Shown in pieces: positions 18,275 to 25,206 of a stretch of 30,813 nucleotides of DNA. A model generated the notes under the pieces. That model was given only the letters and a program-made list of their open reading frames with translations, did no database searches and was not told the origin of the DNA. The position numbers and the translations under genes were made by a program. How positions within the stretch are numbered: the first letter of the stretch is position 1; each line of letters opens with the position of its first letter. The stretch covers positions 1 through 30,813 of the forward strand of contig DAOTVW010000123.1 of the NCBI GenBank assembly GCA_034436035.1, given 5' to 3'. The stretch is from UBA4823 sp034436035 (GTDB lineage: Bacteria; Chloroflexota; Anaerolineae; Anaerolineales; UBA4823).

Positions 18275-18283
18275 ATGATAACA
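18275..18283 (-). promoter_or_regulatory. Extended -10 element giving a leaderless transcript of the GT39-YYY gene
   Basis: The minus strand reads TGTTATCAT, a TGn extended -10 joined to TATCAT. It is followed by six bases and the ATG at 18268. Transcription would start at about the start codon, and no SD is present. The arrangement copies the one before the DUF62 gene at 20628. Confidence 0.5.
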
Positions 18284-18309
18284 CTAGTTTGAACAGGCTG
18301 AGTTTTCTG

Positions 18310-20466
18310 TTATGGTTGATTCGATTGCGGTGGTACAAAATAAATCCAAAAATCTTTCCCTTCATAAAAGGAATGGCGTTCCTGCAAACTGCCATTAGGA
18401 TAAGTGTAACGGAGCACTTTCAAACCTTGCTGATCTTCAGGTTTGCCGATAAAGAGTTTTGGGCCGGGCACATCCACGGTTTGGGGTATCTGTTCGGGCC
18501 AAATTGCATAATCCTTGAGGGGGTAGCCGGCGTTCATTCCTACCAGCCGTGTGTCCACCCAATAGGGATAAGCGACTACCCAGGCATTGTCTGGGCTGCC
18601 GATGGTTGTGGCGAATTCATGGATGATTTTGCCCATGTCGCTGGTATTCCAAGCGGAGCGGGCATATTGATCTTGATATTGATGAAAAATAAGGTCATAG
18701 TCTTGAACGGTTGTGATGGCGATTAAAAAGAGAACAATCAGCCAGCCAATCCGTTTACCTGTGGCAACGGAAAAATGTTTTTCACATACTGAGATAATTT
18801 CTGCCAAACCTATCCCGACCAAGAGGAAGACCGGGATAATCGCGCCAGAGGTGCGGTTTAAAATCGGATTTTCATCTGGAAATGCCAATGAGAGAATGGA
18901 AGGCAGCATAAGGAGTGGTATCGAAAGAAATAAAAAGAGATCGATCCAATTGTGTTGACGGGCATAGCGGATGAGAATGAGGAGCATGCTTAAGAAAAGG
19001 ATGGCAGCCGGAATAACGCTGAGGGCAGGCCGTCCGGGTATGGAAACCACCCAAACACCGCCGTTATTCCAAAAGAACATGATCATCGCTTTCCATAAAT
19101 TTTCAAAGAATATTTGCCAGGCTGGTCGATCCAAAGGCTTTTCCAAATCGCTCAAACGGGTCAGGGCTCGGTAATTGAATTGATCAGGGTGCTGCAAGGC
19201 GTAGCGCAAGAGTGGTAAAAAGACCATCGCCGAAACGAGGATGAGTATGATTAGTCCAATTAGGATTGCTTTACGGGTTGTCCGGTTAGAGCGGTGAATG
19301 AGCGCCAATCCAACTGCCACAAGGACAACCAAAGGGACGATACGAAATGGTGAATAGCCATGTAACCCTAACCCCAAAAAAATTCCGCTCAAGATAAAAT
19401 CTTTTGAGTCAGGCTTGCGCAGCCCTTTGAGCAAATAATACAAGGTAGGTGCAACAAAGAGCGGGTAGAGCGAAAATCGCAGGGCGACATGGGTGATCAC
19501 ATTCAACCAATAAGACGTGCCGGCGAGCAGCATGGCGAACAAACCCACGCGGCGATTAGCAACCTCTTTTCCCAATAAATAAATATACGGAAATGTGAGA
19601 ATACCTGCAATCGCAGTACCGAGTTTGAGGCTCAGGAAAGTTAATCCAGTATGGAAGATATTGACGACTGCAGCCGTAAGAAACATCTGAAAAGCTTCCC
19701 GCCCTGTATTGCGCGGGAAGAAAATATGCCATTTGCCACTTAAAACATCGGAGACGTCGAGCAATTTTTCGGCGTGATCACTCACCATTTCCGGCGGAAC
19801 TTGATTGAGGTGGTAAAAGCGGAAGAACAGGATCAGTGCGAAAGATAATGCGAGCAAGACGTTCCAACGCGAAAACTTAATTTGCCATTCGCTATGGGAT
19901 ATAAATTTATACAATCTCGTAAGCCACTCAAAACGGAATATCGGTATGTAATGGAAAGCAGTGATAATAAGGTATATTGCCAGTGCCCAAAGGAAAAGAT
20001 TAAGGGTATTGAAATCATCTCCTCCAAAAGCCAGGAAGGCTAACCCGCCAACCCCAATTGCTCCTAATAGCGCTGCCGGGTTAAGGCGAAATTCGCCCTG
20101 AGATGTTTCGACTTCTGGTACACCTTGGAGCACTAATTCATTGCGCCAATAGGCAGCAAATAGCGTGAGTGCAGCGAGAATATATAATGTAATTCCTAAT
20201 TCTTTATTGGGTTCAGGTGGTTCCAGGGAAAGCTGAGCAAATATTGCTAAAAAGAGGGATAACAAACTAGCCAGCGGATAACGGGTGCGCCGTTTTTGCG
20301 GCTCAGGTATTTCACGCTCCTCCGTGGAGAGACTGGGCTGGGGGATATTTTGTTCAGGAGATGGGATAATTCCTGCGCCATCTTTCCTTTGGCGGAATAA
20401 TCTTGGTATCTGACGCCAATCCCGTAATAAATTTTTTACGTAATCTAGGACGCTAGGTTCTTCCAC
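18310..20466 (-). CDS. GT39-like membrane glycosyltransferase, first gene of the minus-strand run
   Basis: This 718-aa protein has a cytosolic, charged N-terminus (about 1-62) and three to four hydrophobic segments (about 63-172). A typical GT-C core starts near residue 200. The core's first outer loop holds MVSDHAEKLLDV (Asp230, Glu233), the position of the catalytic acid in GT39/PMT enzymes. About ten further spans and a short C-terminal soluble domain follow. The extra N-terminal membrane block is not usual for ArnT-like enzymes. The start is GTG at 20466, with AGGA about 10 nt upstream and a TTGCTT-17-TATGAT promoter before it. The gene lies 41 nt before the GT39-YYY fusion. Donor and acceptor are not inferable. 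A polyprenyl-phosphate sugar donor is expected for the fold. Confidence 0.83.
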   Translation of the reverse strand: MEEPSVLDYVKNLLRDWRQIPRLFRQRKDGAGIIPSPEQNIPQPSLSTEEREIPEPQKRRTRYPLASLLSLFLAIFAQLSLEPPEPNKELGITLYILAALTLFAAYWRNELVLQGVPEVETSQGEFRLNPAALLGAIGVGGLAFLAFGGDDFNTLNLFLWALAIYLIITAFHYIPIFRFEWLTRLYKFISHSEWQIKFSRWNVLLALSFALILFFRFYHLNQVPPEMVSDHAEKLLDVSDVLSGKWHIFFPRNTGREAFQMFLTAAVVNIFHTGLTFLSLKLGTAIAGILTFPYIYLLGKEVANRRVGLFAMLLAGTSYWLNVITHVALRFSLYPLFVAPTLYYLLKGLRKPDSKDFILSGIFLGLGLHGYSPFRIVPLVVLVAVGLALIHRSNRTTRKAILIGLIILILVSAMVFLPLLRYALQHPDQFNYRALTRLSDLEKPLDRPAWQIFFENLWKAMIMFFWNNGGVWVVSIPGRPALSVIPAAILFLSMLLILIRYARQHNWIDLFLFLSIPLLMLPSILSLAFPDENPILNRTSGAIIPVFLLVGIGLAEIISVCEKHFSVATGKRIGWLIVLFLIAITTVQDYDLIFHQYQDQYARSAWNTSDMGKIIHEFATTIGSPDNAWVVAYPYWVDTRLVGMNAGYPLKDYAIWPEQIPQTVDVPGPKLFIGKPEDQQGLKVLRYTYPNGSLQERHSFYEGKDFWIYFVPPQSNQP

Positions 20467-20499
20467 AAAGTGTATCCTGCTTGTTGAAATTTTCCCTGA

Positions 20500-20528
20500 A
20501 TCATACTCTATCCATCCATAGCAAGCAA
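20500..20528 (-). promoter_or_regulatory. Promoter of the minus-strand glycan/lipid operon
   Basis: On the minus strand, TTGCTT (20528-20523) and TATGAT (20505-20500) are 17 bp apart. The predicted start is near 20493, leaving a leader of roughly 27 nt with an AGGA Shine-Dalgarno before the GTG at 20466. It lies in the 161-bp divergent region 20467-20627, which otherwise holds the DUF62 promoter and no small gene I can support. Confidence 0.6.
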
Positions 20529-20612
20529 GGTTGCAAGTTTAACACCGGAGAGGTTTATCTCGTGATCAATTGGGTAATACCTTCCCATTCTATGGTTGTT
20601 GCAGGATGATTA

Positions 20613-20621
20613 TGTTAGAAT
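20613..20621 (+). promoter_or_regulatory. Extended -10 element giving a leaderless DUF62 transcript
   Basis: TGTTAGAAT is a TGn-extended -10, followed by six bases and the ATG at 20628. No SD is present. A poor -35 (TGGTTG, 20593-20598) lies 17 bp upstream. The position of the -10 implies transcription from the start codon itself. Confidence 0.5.
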
Positions 20622-20627
20622 AACGCT

Positions 20628-21434
20628 ATGACATCTATTATTACATTGACTACAGATTTTGGATTGAAGGATGGCAATGTAGGTGCCATGAAGGGGGTGA
20701 TTTGGAAAATCGCCCCCCATGTGCAGATTGCCGATATAAGTCACCTGATAGCTCCTCAAAATGTCCCTGAAGCTGCGCTGGTCATATATCGGGCAGCCCG
20801 CTTTTTCCCAGAAGGGGCGATCCATGTAGTGGTCGTTGATCCTGGAGTAGGTACTGAACGGCGCCCGATTGCCGGTCAAGTGGGGAAGCAGTTTGTCGTT
20901 GGACCTGATAATGGTGTTTTTACGCGGATGATTGAAGTATGTGAACAAAACGGAGATCCTATCCGCTTTGTACACCTCAACCGACCAGAATTCTGGTTGC
21001 AACAAGTCAGTTACGTTTTTCATGGGCGGGATATTTTTGCGCCGGTTGCAGCTCACCTCGCAATGGGCCGTAACCTGATTGATTTAGGTACGCCAATTAA
21101 CGATGTCGTTCGTTTGAATTTACCCAAACCTATTCCAACTTTGGAAGGGTTACAGGGAGAAGTGATCCATATTGACCATTTTGGAAATATCTCAACTTGT
21201 ATCATGCGGCAAGATATCGGAGATAACCGTATCCTCCAGGTTCAGGTAAAGGATCAAGCAATTGAAGACTTTGTGAACACCTTTGGTGAAAAATCCCCGG
21301 GTAGTCTCGTTTGTTTGTTTGGCAGTAATGATAATCTGCTCATTTGTGAAGTAAATGGGAACGCTGCCCAAAGGTTGCAGGTGCGTGTAGGGGATGTGGT
21401 ACGAGTGCTGTTGGAGAAGAAAGACAAGGTATAA
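20628..21434 (+). CDS. SAM hydroxide adenosyltransferase (DUF62 family)
   Basis: This 268-aa protein is of the family that hydrolyses S-adenosylmethionine to adenosine and methionine using a water or hydroxide nucleophile. It opens with the family hallmark ITLTTDFGLKDGNVGAMKG (Asp10). It has VVDPGVGTERRPI, containing the Asp and Arg of the Asp-Arg-His set, and FHGRDIFAPVAAHL with the His. The N-terminal part binds SAM, and the C-terminal part (from about 175) is the small beta-barrel. The length fits the hydrolase group. The extra loop typical of fluorinase is not apparent, so halogenation is not proposed. The gene is divergent from the glycan operon and 105 nt before the ECF importer, which has its own predicted promoter. 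Its physiological role is uncertain across the family. Confidence 0.93.
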   Translation: MTSIITLTTDFGLKDGNVGAMKGVIWKIAPHVQIADISHLIAPQNVPEAALVIYRAARFFPEGAIHVVVVDPGVGTERRPIAGQVGKQFVVGPDNGVFTRMIEVCEQNGDPIRFVHLNRPEFWLQQVSYVFHGRDIFAPVAAHLAMGRNLIDLGTPINDVVRLNLPKPIPTLEGLQGEVIHIDHFGNISTCIMRQDIGDNRILQVQVKDQAIEDFVNTFGEKSPGSLVCLFGSNDNLLICEVNGNAAQRLQVRVGDVVRVLLEKKDKV

Positions 21435-21435
21435 T
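21430..21435 (+). promoter_or_regulatory. Perfect -10 box for the ECF operon, overlapping the DUF62 stop codon
   Basis: TATAAT contains the TAA stop of the DUF62 gene (21432-21434). The start would be near 21442, just before a structured leader. The -35 is weak: TGCTGT lies 18 bp upstream and TTGGAG only 13 bp. It gives the importer genes expression separate from DUF62. Confidence 0.4.
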
Positions 21436-21444
21436 TATTAATAG

Positions 21445-21530
21445 GTCCGTTTGCTCGGGAAATGTAGAGCGGAACAATTTACGAGCAGATGTGACGGTAG
21501 ATTGGATGAACGGATTCGCTGGGAGATAGC
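21445..21530 (+). ncRNA. Possible structured 5' leader (riboswitch-like) of the ECF operon
   Basis: Two nested, contiguous inverted repeats are present. TCCGTT (21446-21451) pairs with AACGGA (21509-21514), and TGCTCG (21452-21457) pairs with CGAGCA (21482-21487). Downstream, GCT and AGC around GGGAGAT (21518-21530) could fold over the probable ribosome site GGGAG (21521-21525). ECF importers are often under riboswitch control (family knowledge). I do not recognise the TPP, FMN, cobalamin or preQ1 consensus here. The paired stretches are short, so chance is possible. Confidence 0.3.
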
Positions 21531-21539
21531 AACAAAGAA

Positions 21540-23180
21540 ATGAGCGATTATTCTGTTTGGGTACAAGATCTCACTTTTCGATATCGCGATCGCGCTACTC
21601 CCGCTATTCAGCATATTTCTTTTGCGGTAAAACCGGGCGAACTGATGTTAATTGCTGGAGCGAGTGGTTGTGGGAAAACCACCCTTATCCGCTGTTTGAA
21701 TGGATTGATCCCGCGCAGTTATAAAGGGGAATTACAGGGCGAAATCCTCATCGATGATAAGCCAATCCGAAACCTCAGCTTAGCCCGTATTTCCCAATTG
21801 GTTGGGACTGTTTTGCAGGATCCGGAGCGCCAAATTTTAGGAACACGCGTGCGCAATGAGGTTGCTTTTGGTTTGGAAAATTTAGGGTTAGAACGATCGG
21901 AAATTATTGAACGTATCGATCAAGCACTTCATTATTTGGGCATCCAACATTTGCGCGACCGCGAAACGTTTAATTTGTCTGGCGGAGAAAAGCAAAAGGT
22001 TGCATTGGCGGGCGTGTTAGCGATGCGCCCCAAAATCCTCTTATTAGATGAACCCTTAGCCAGTTTAGATCCTGCCAGCGCGCAGGATACTTTACGGATT
22101 GTGCGCCAGATGGTGGATGAAGGGATGTGTGTATTAATGGTGGAGCATCGCGTGGAAGATGTCCTAAACATTGCTCCAGACCAGGTTTTACTCATGGAAA
22201 ATGGATTAGTCCGTTACCAGGGCGAGATAGAGGGGTTGTATAAAATAGTGAATTACCATGAAATCAAACTACCTGCTCAAGAAGTGGTTAAACGGGCTGT
22301 GAAAGACCCTCCGCCGCCGGTTTTACATATCCTGCCATCTGTGCAAAGGCAAGTTGATTCGGCTGAACAGCCTGCCTTAGTCCAATTCGACCATGTTTAT
22401 TTTGGTTACGAGACGACTCCTTCCGTACTTCAGGATATTAACTTAAAAATTCACGCCGGCGATGTCATTGCCATATTAGGGGCAAACGGAGCTGGTAAGA
22501 CAACTTTAGTAAAACATGCAATCGGTTTATTAAAGCCAGTTCAAGGGCAGGTATTAATTGATGGGGTGGATACGCATAAAATGAGTGTAGCAGAAGTGGC
22601 GAAAACGCTGGGATATGTTTTTCAAAGCCCAAGTCATATGTTGTTTGCCCCAACCGTTTACGAAGAGCTGGCGTTTGGACCAACCAATCTTGGACATCCT
22701 GCTGCACAAATTGAAAAGGAGGTGATGGAAGCCATAGATATTGTCAATCTCTCTGGCAAAGAGAAAGAGGCGCCTCTGGCACTTTCGTTTGGTCAGCAAA
22801 AGAGAGTGAGCATTGCTGCGGTTTTAGCAATGCGTTCCCGGATTCTGGTGATGGATGAGCCCACCGCTGGGCAAGATTATCAAAATTATATGGATTTCAT
22901 GGACGCGATTGTGCAATTACCCAATTTTGAGGCGATCCTTTTCATCACCCATGACATTGACCTGGCAGTCATTTATGCCAATCGGGTGGTACTCATGAAC
23001 AGCGGTCGCATTGTGGCCGATGGAAAACCCGAGCAAGTATTGCGGGATTTTACCAATCTGCGTGCCTGGAATTTGGTACCCACATCCTTATTGCAATTGA
23101 ATCTGGAAATGCTCTCGACCAGTAAACGGTTCTTACGGGCAGAGGCACTGGCACATTTACAAGCGAGCCAGTTCAGTTGA
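21540..23180 (+). CDS. ECF transporter ATPase, two ABC domains fused (EcfA-EcfA')
   Basis: This 546-aa ATPase contains both nucleotide-binding domains of an energy-coupling-factor vitamin or metal importer. Domain 1 has Walker A GASGCGKTT (40-48), Q-loop VLQDPERQ, signature LSGGEKQKV and Walker B ILLLDEPLASLDP. Domain 2 starts near 278, with Walker A GANGAGKTT (about 314-322), signature LSFGQQKRV and Walker B ILVMDEPTAGQD. The second signature is the variant LSFGQ, common in one half of ECF ATPase pairs. Both Walker sites look intact. The ATG at 21540 is preceded by GGGAG at about 14 nt, a long spacing that may reflect folding of the leader. The S component and EcfT genes follow directly, giving a complete importer in one operon. 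Confidence 0.93.
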   Translation: MSDYSVWVQDLTFRYRDRATPAIQHISFAVKPGELMLIAGASGCGKTTLIRCLNGLIPRSYKGELQGEILIDDKPIRNLSLARISQLVGTVLQDPERQILGTRVRNEVAFGLENLGLERSEIIERIDQALHYLGIQHLRDRETFNLSGGEKQKVALAGVLAMRPKILLLDEPLASLDPASAQDTLRIVRQMVDEGMCVLMVEHRVEDVLNIAPDQVLLMENGLVRYQGEIEGLYKIVNYHEIKLPAQEVVKRAVKDPPPPVLHILPSVQRQVDSAEQPALVQFDHVYFGYETTPSVLQDINLKIHAGDVIAILGANGAGKTTLVKHAIGLLKPVQGQVLIDGVDTHKMSVAEVAKTLGYVFQSPSHMLFAPTVYEELAFGPTNLGHPAAQIEKEVMEAIDIVNLSGKEKEAPLALSFGQQKRVSIAAVLAMRSRILVMDEPTAGQDYQNYMDFMDAIVQLPNFEAILFITHDIDLAVIYANRVVLMNSGRIVADGKPEQVLRDFTNLRAWNLVPTSLLQLNLEMLSTSKRFLRAEALAHLQASQFS

Positions 23181-23241
23181 AATTGAGGTTCACCGATAGT
23201 TATCAGTTTTATTCGAGATGTTCTCAGGAAGGAGTAAATAT

Positions 23242-24180
23242 ATGGACCGCAAATTAACTTCTATCACTTTGGCATTAATCGTTATCCTGGCAATCTTTTT
23301 GCTTTTGGTCTATGTAGGCGGGAATGTATTGGGCATCGAGCGATTGAAAACCGGTGAAAACCCGCTATTGCGTTTCGTTTTTGTGATTGTCGGGTTGTTA
23401 ATTGCACTAGTGATTTATTATGTCACTCGCGAGAATAAGGTTTGGGAGGTGGGGACGCGCGAGGTAGTTTATATGGCGATTGGTGCAGCGCTATACGCCA
23501 TCTTTTCTTATTTGTTCAATGGCACGGTATTTGTTGTACCTTCCGTGAGTCAAGTGGCGTTACGGCCGGCAATCGCCATCCCAATGTTTTTTGGCTATGC
23601 ATTCGGGCCAGTGGTGGGCTTTTTCACTGGTGCGGTTGGGAATATGTTTGGTGATGCCTTGACCGGTTTTGGTCTATCTCCGCAATGGAGTATTGGTAAT
23701 GGATTGGTCGGATTGGTCTCAGGTATGGCTTTGCTGTTTCCGGATAAGAAGAAGAGTGTCAACACGGTTTTGATTATCAGCGTTGTATTGGCTGTCTTGG
23801 CGACATTGGTTTATTTTGTCAATCGCACGGTGCCAAATATGCTGTACTTCGCGCCGGAACAAAATATCTTTGGTGACCAACCGATTTCGGCTTTTGCGGG
23901 ACTTTCCGCCATTATTGGTTTAATATTAGTGCTGGCGGTGCGTTATCTCTTCCGCGATAATCTGGACATTGCTGCTGCAGTCACCTGGGGGATGTTGGGT
24001 GATTTGATCGGTATAGGATTTGCTGCCATCTCAGATGTGTGGATTAATGGATTCCCACTCGGTGTGGCAATTGTAGGGGAATTCCTCCCCTCAGCAGGTC
24101 CGAATTTGATCTTTGCCGCTATTTTAGTACCGATATTGGTAGCTGCATACGCAGCAGTGCAACGCCAGTCCGGGCGTTAA
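23242..24180 (+). CDS. ECF transporter S component (substrate-binding membrane subunit)
   Basis: This 312-aa membrane protein has about nine hydrophobic segments. Two N-terminal spans (about 7-27 and 43-61) precede an S-component core with RPAIAIPMFFGYAFGP and FFTGAVGNMFGDALTGFG (about 108-144), the characteristic block contacting EcfT. The C-terminal half has more spans than a standard six-helix S protein of about 190 aa, so the chain is clearly longer than the usual family member. The start is the ATG at 23242 because AGGAAGGAG ends 7 nt before it. An in-frame ATG at 23218 lacks such a site. The substrate cannot be assigned: riboflavin, thiamine or another vitamin is possible, but no diagnostic motif was recognised. 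A strong stem-loop follows directly after the stop. Confidence 0.85.
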   Translation: MDRKLTSITLALIVILAIFLLLVYVGGNVLGIERLKTGENPLLRFVFVIVGLLIALVIYYVTRENKVWEVGTREVVYMAIGAALYAIFSYLFNGTVFVVPSVSQVALRPAIAIPMFFGYAFGPVVGFFTGAVGNMFGDALTGFGLSPQWSIGNGLVGLVSGMALLFPDKKKSVNTVLIISVVLAVLATLVYFVNRTVPNMLYFAPEQNIFGDQPISAFAGLSAIIGLILVLAVRYLFRDNLDIAAAVTWGMLGDLIGIGFAAISDVWINGFPLGVAIVGEFLPSAGPNLIFAAILVPILVAAYAAVQRQSGR

Positions 24181-24187
24181 TCAACCC

Positions 24188-24230
24188 TTGCGCACTGCAT
24201 CGCGAAAAAGTGCAGCGATGCGGTGCGCAA
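24188..24230 (+). repeat. Intercistronic 16-bp stem-loop between S component and EcfT genes
   Basis: Positions 24188-24203 pair with 24215-24230 over 16 bp with one T-G wobble (TTGCGCAC...GTGCGCAA at the base). The loop is 11 nt. It starts 7 nt after the S-component stop and ends 5 nt before the AAAGGATG ribosome site of ecfT. No U-tract follows, so it is not a classical terminator. It may protect mRNA or set the ratio of the subunits. Confidence 0.75.
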
Positions 24231-24249
24231 ATAAATAAAGGATGTAATC

Positions 24250-25107
24250 GTGTTAGTTGCTTGGCGTTATCGGGAAAGAAAATCTTTGGTGCAGTGGTTT
24301 GACCCACGCGCCTGGTTTATATTCTATGGCTGCTTTTTAGCTTCCACCCTTTTGTTTTGGGATATGCGTTATCTCTCCATCTTTGCATTGGTTGCTTTGA
24401 TTGTGCTCTTGACCTCAGGAGTGGAATGGCATGAAATGCGCCGTCCTTTATTGTTTATCATTACCTTCATCTTCTTTTTTTCCTTTCTTACCTTTCTCAC
24501 CGGACGGGGCGGTGTGGAGGTTTACCATCAAGAGCATCTCATCAAGCGTTTAGCCTTACCGGTTACCATTTTTGGATGGCAGCCAGCCATTAATATCACC
24601 TGGGAAAGAACGTTTTTTGCCCTGAGCCAATTGCTGCGCGTGTTCAGCCTTGCTTGCATGACTATTGTGATTCCGTACACAATAAACCCCGCCCATTATG
24701 GCATCACTTTCCGTGGCTTAGGTTTGCCAGATAAGATCGCTTATGCAATTGATTTGACCATGCGCTTTATCCCCACCTTTGGACGGGATTTCCAATTGAC
24801 ATTGGACGCGCAGCGTGCCCGTGGCTATGAGCTTGAAAAGCTAAAAGGCGGATTAATTGCCCAGGTGCGTAAGATGGCACCTTTAATCGTCCCCGTGACA
24901 ATTCATGCGATCATTGCCAGTGAAGACATCATTGATGCAATGGACTTGCGTGCATTTGGAGTGGGCCCCCGCACGTGGCTGGATACGCTTGAATATCATC
25001 GTCGGGATAGGATTTTGATAGTTTTTTCGATTCTCTTTTTCGTTGCTGCATTGTTTCTCTCGTTTTTCTCCTTTGGTAAATTTTGGGTTCCCCCTATCTT
25101 TTCCTGA
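24250..25107 (+). CDS. ecfT: ECF transporter transmembrane coupling protein EcfT
   Basis: This 285-aa protein couples the ATPase to the S component. About four hydrophobic segments in the first half and one near the C-terminus enclose cytoplasmic coupling helices. These carry the EcfT hallmarks: DAQRARGYELEK, the first Ala-Arg-Gly motif, and DAMDLRAFGVG, a variant of the second. The start is GTG at 24250, with AAAGGATG at a good distance. The gene is 69 nt after the S component, separated by the stem-loop. A group I arrangement (A, S and T together) is typical of dedicated importers, although a T subunit may also serve unlinked S components (family knowledge). Confidence 0.9.
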   Translation: MLVAWRYRERKSLVQWFDPRAWFIFYGCFLASTLLFWDMRYLSIFALVALIVLLTSGVEWHEMRRPLLFIITFIFFFSFLTFLTGRGGVEVYHQEHLIKRLALPVTIFGWQPAINITWERTFFALSQLLRVFSLACMTIVIPYTINPAHYGITFRGLGLPDKIAYAIDLTMRFIPTFGRDFQLTLDAQRARGYELEKLKGGLIAQVRKMAPLIVPVTIHAIIASEDIIDAMDLRAFGVGPRTWLDTLEYHRRDRILIVFSILFFVAALFLSFFSFGKFWVPPIFS

Positions 25108-25110
25108 GTT

Positions 25111-25125
25111 TCATCCGATGGATGA
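25111..25125. repeat. Short hairpin after ecfT
   Basis: TCATCC (25111-25116) and GGATGA (25120-25125) flank GAT, beginning 4 nt after the ecfT stop. Only three T follow, so termination would be weak. The rest of the 99-bp gap shows TTGG-TTAAT-CCAA near 25178-25190 but no confident promoter. Confidence 0.3.
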
Positions 25126-25206
25126 TTTCAAGGAACCCTCATCTCCAATACCTTTTTTATAGTTTACTGAGTTTAGATTGGTTAATCCAAAGAAAGGAAA
25201 CTGCGC

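Noticed and set aside
18289..18726. 145-aa plus-strand open frame antisense to the GT39-like gene
   Set aside because: It lies wholly opposite a well-supported membrane protein gene and resembles no family. It looks like an antisense shadow, as do the frames at 5043-5438, 6691-7083 and 16531-16962.
20628..21434. Fluorinase or chlorinase activity for the DUF62 protein
   Set aside because: The extra loop of fluorinases is not apparent and the length matches the hydroxide adenosyltransferase group.
23218..23241. Upstream in-frame ATG for the S component
   Set aside because: AGGAAGGAG lies inside this stretch and points to the ATG at 23242.
25141..25206. Promoter directly before the ADP-forming CoA ligase
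   Set aside because: TATAGT and TAGATT are present, but neither has a reasonable -35 at 16-18 bp, so no call was made.
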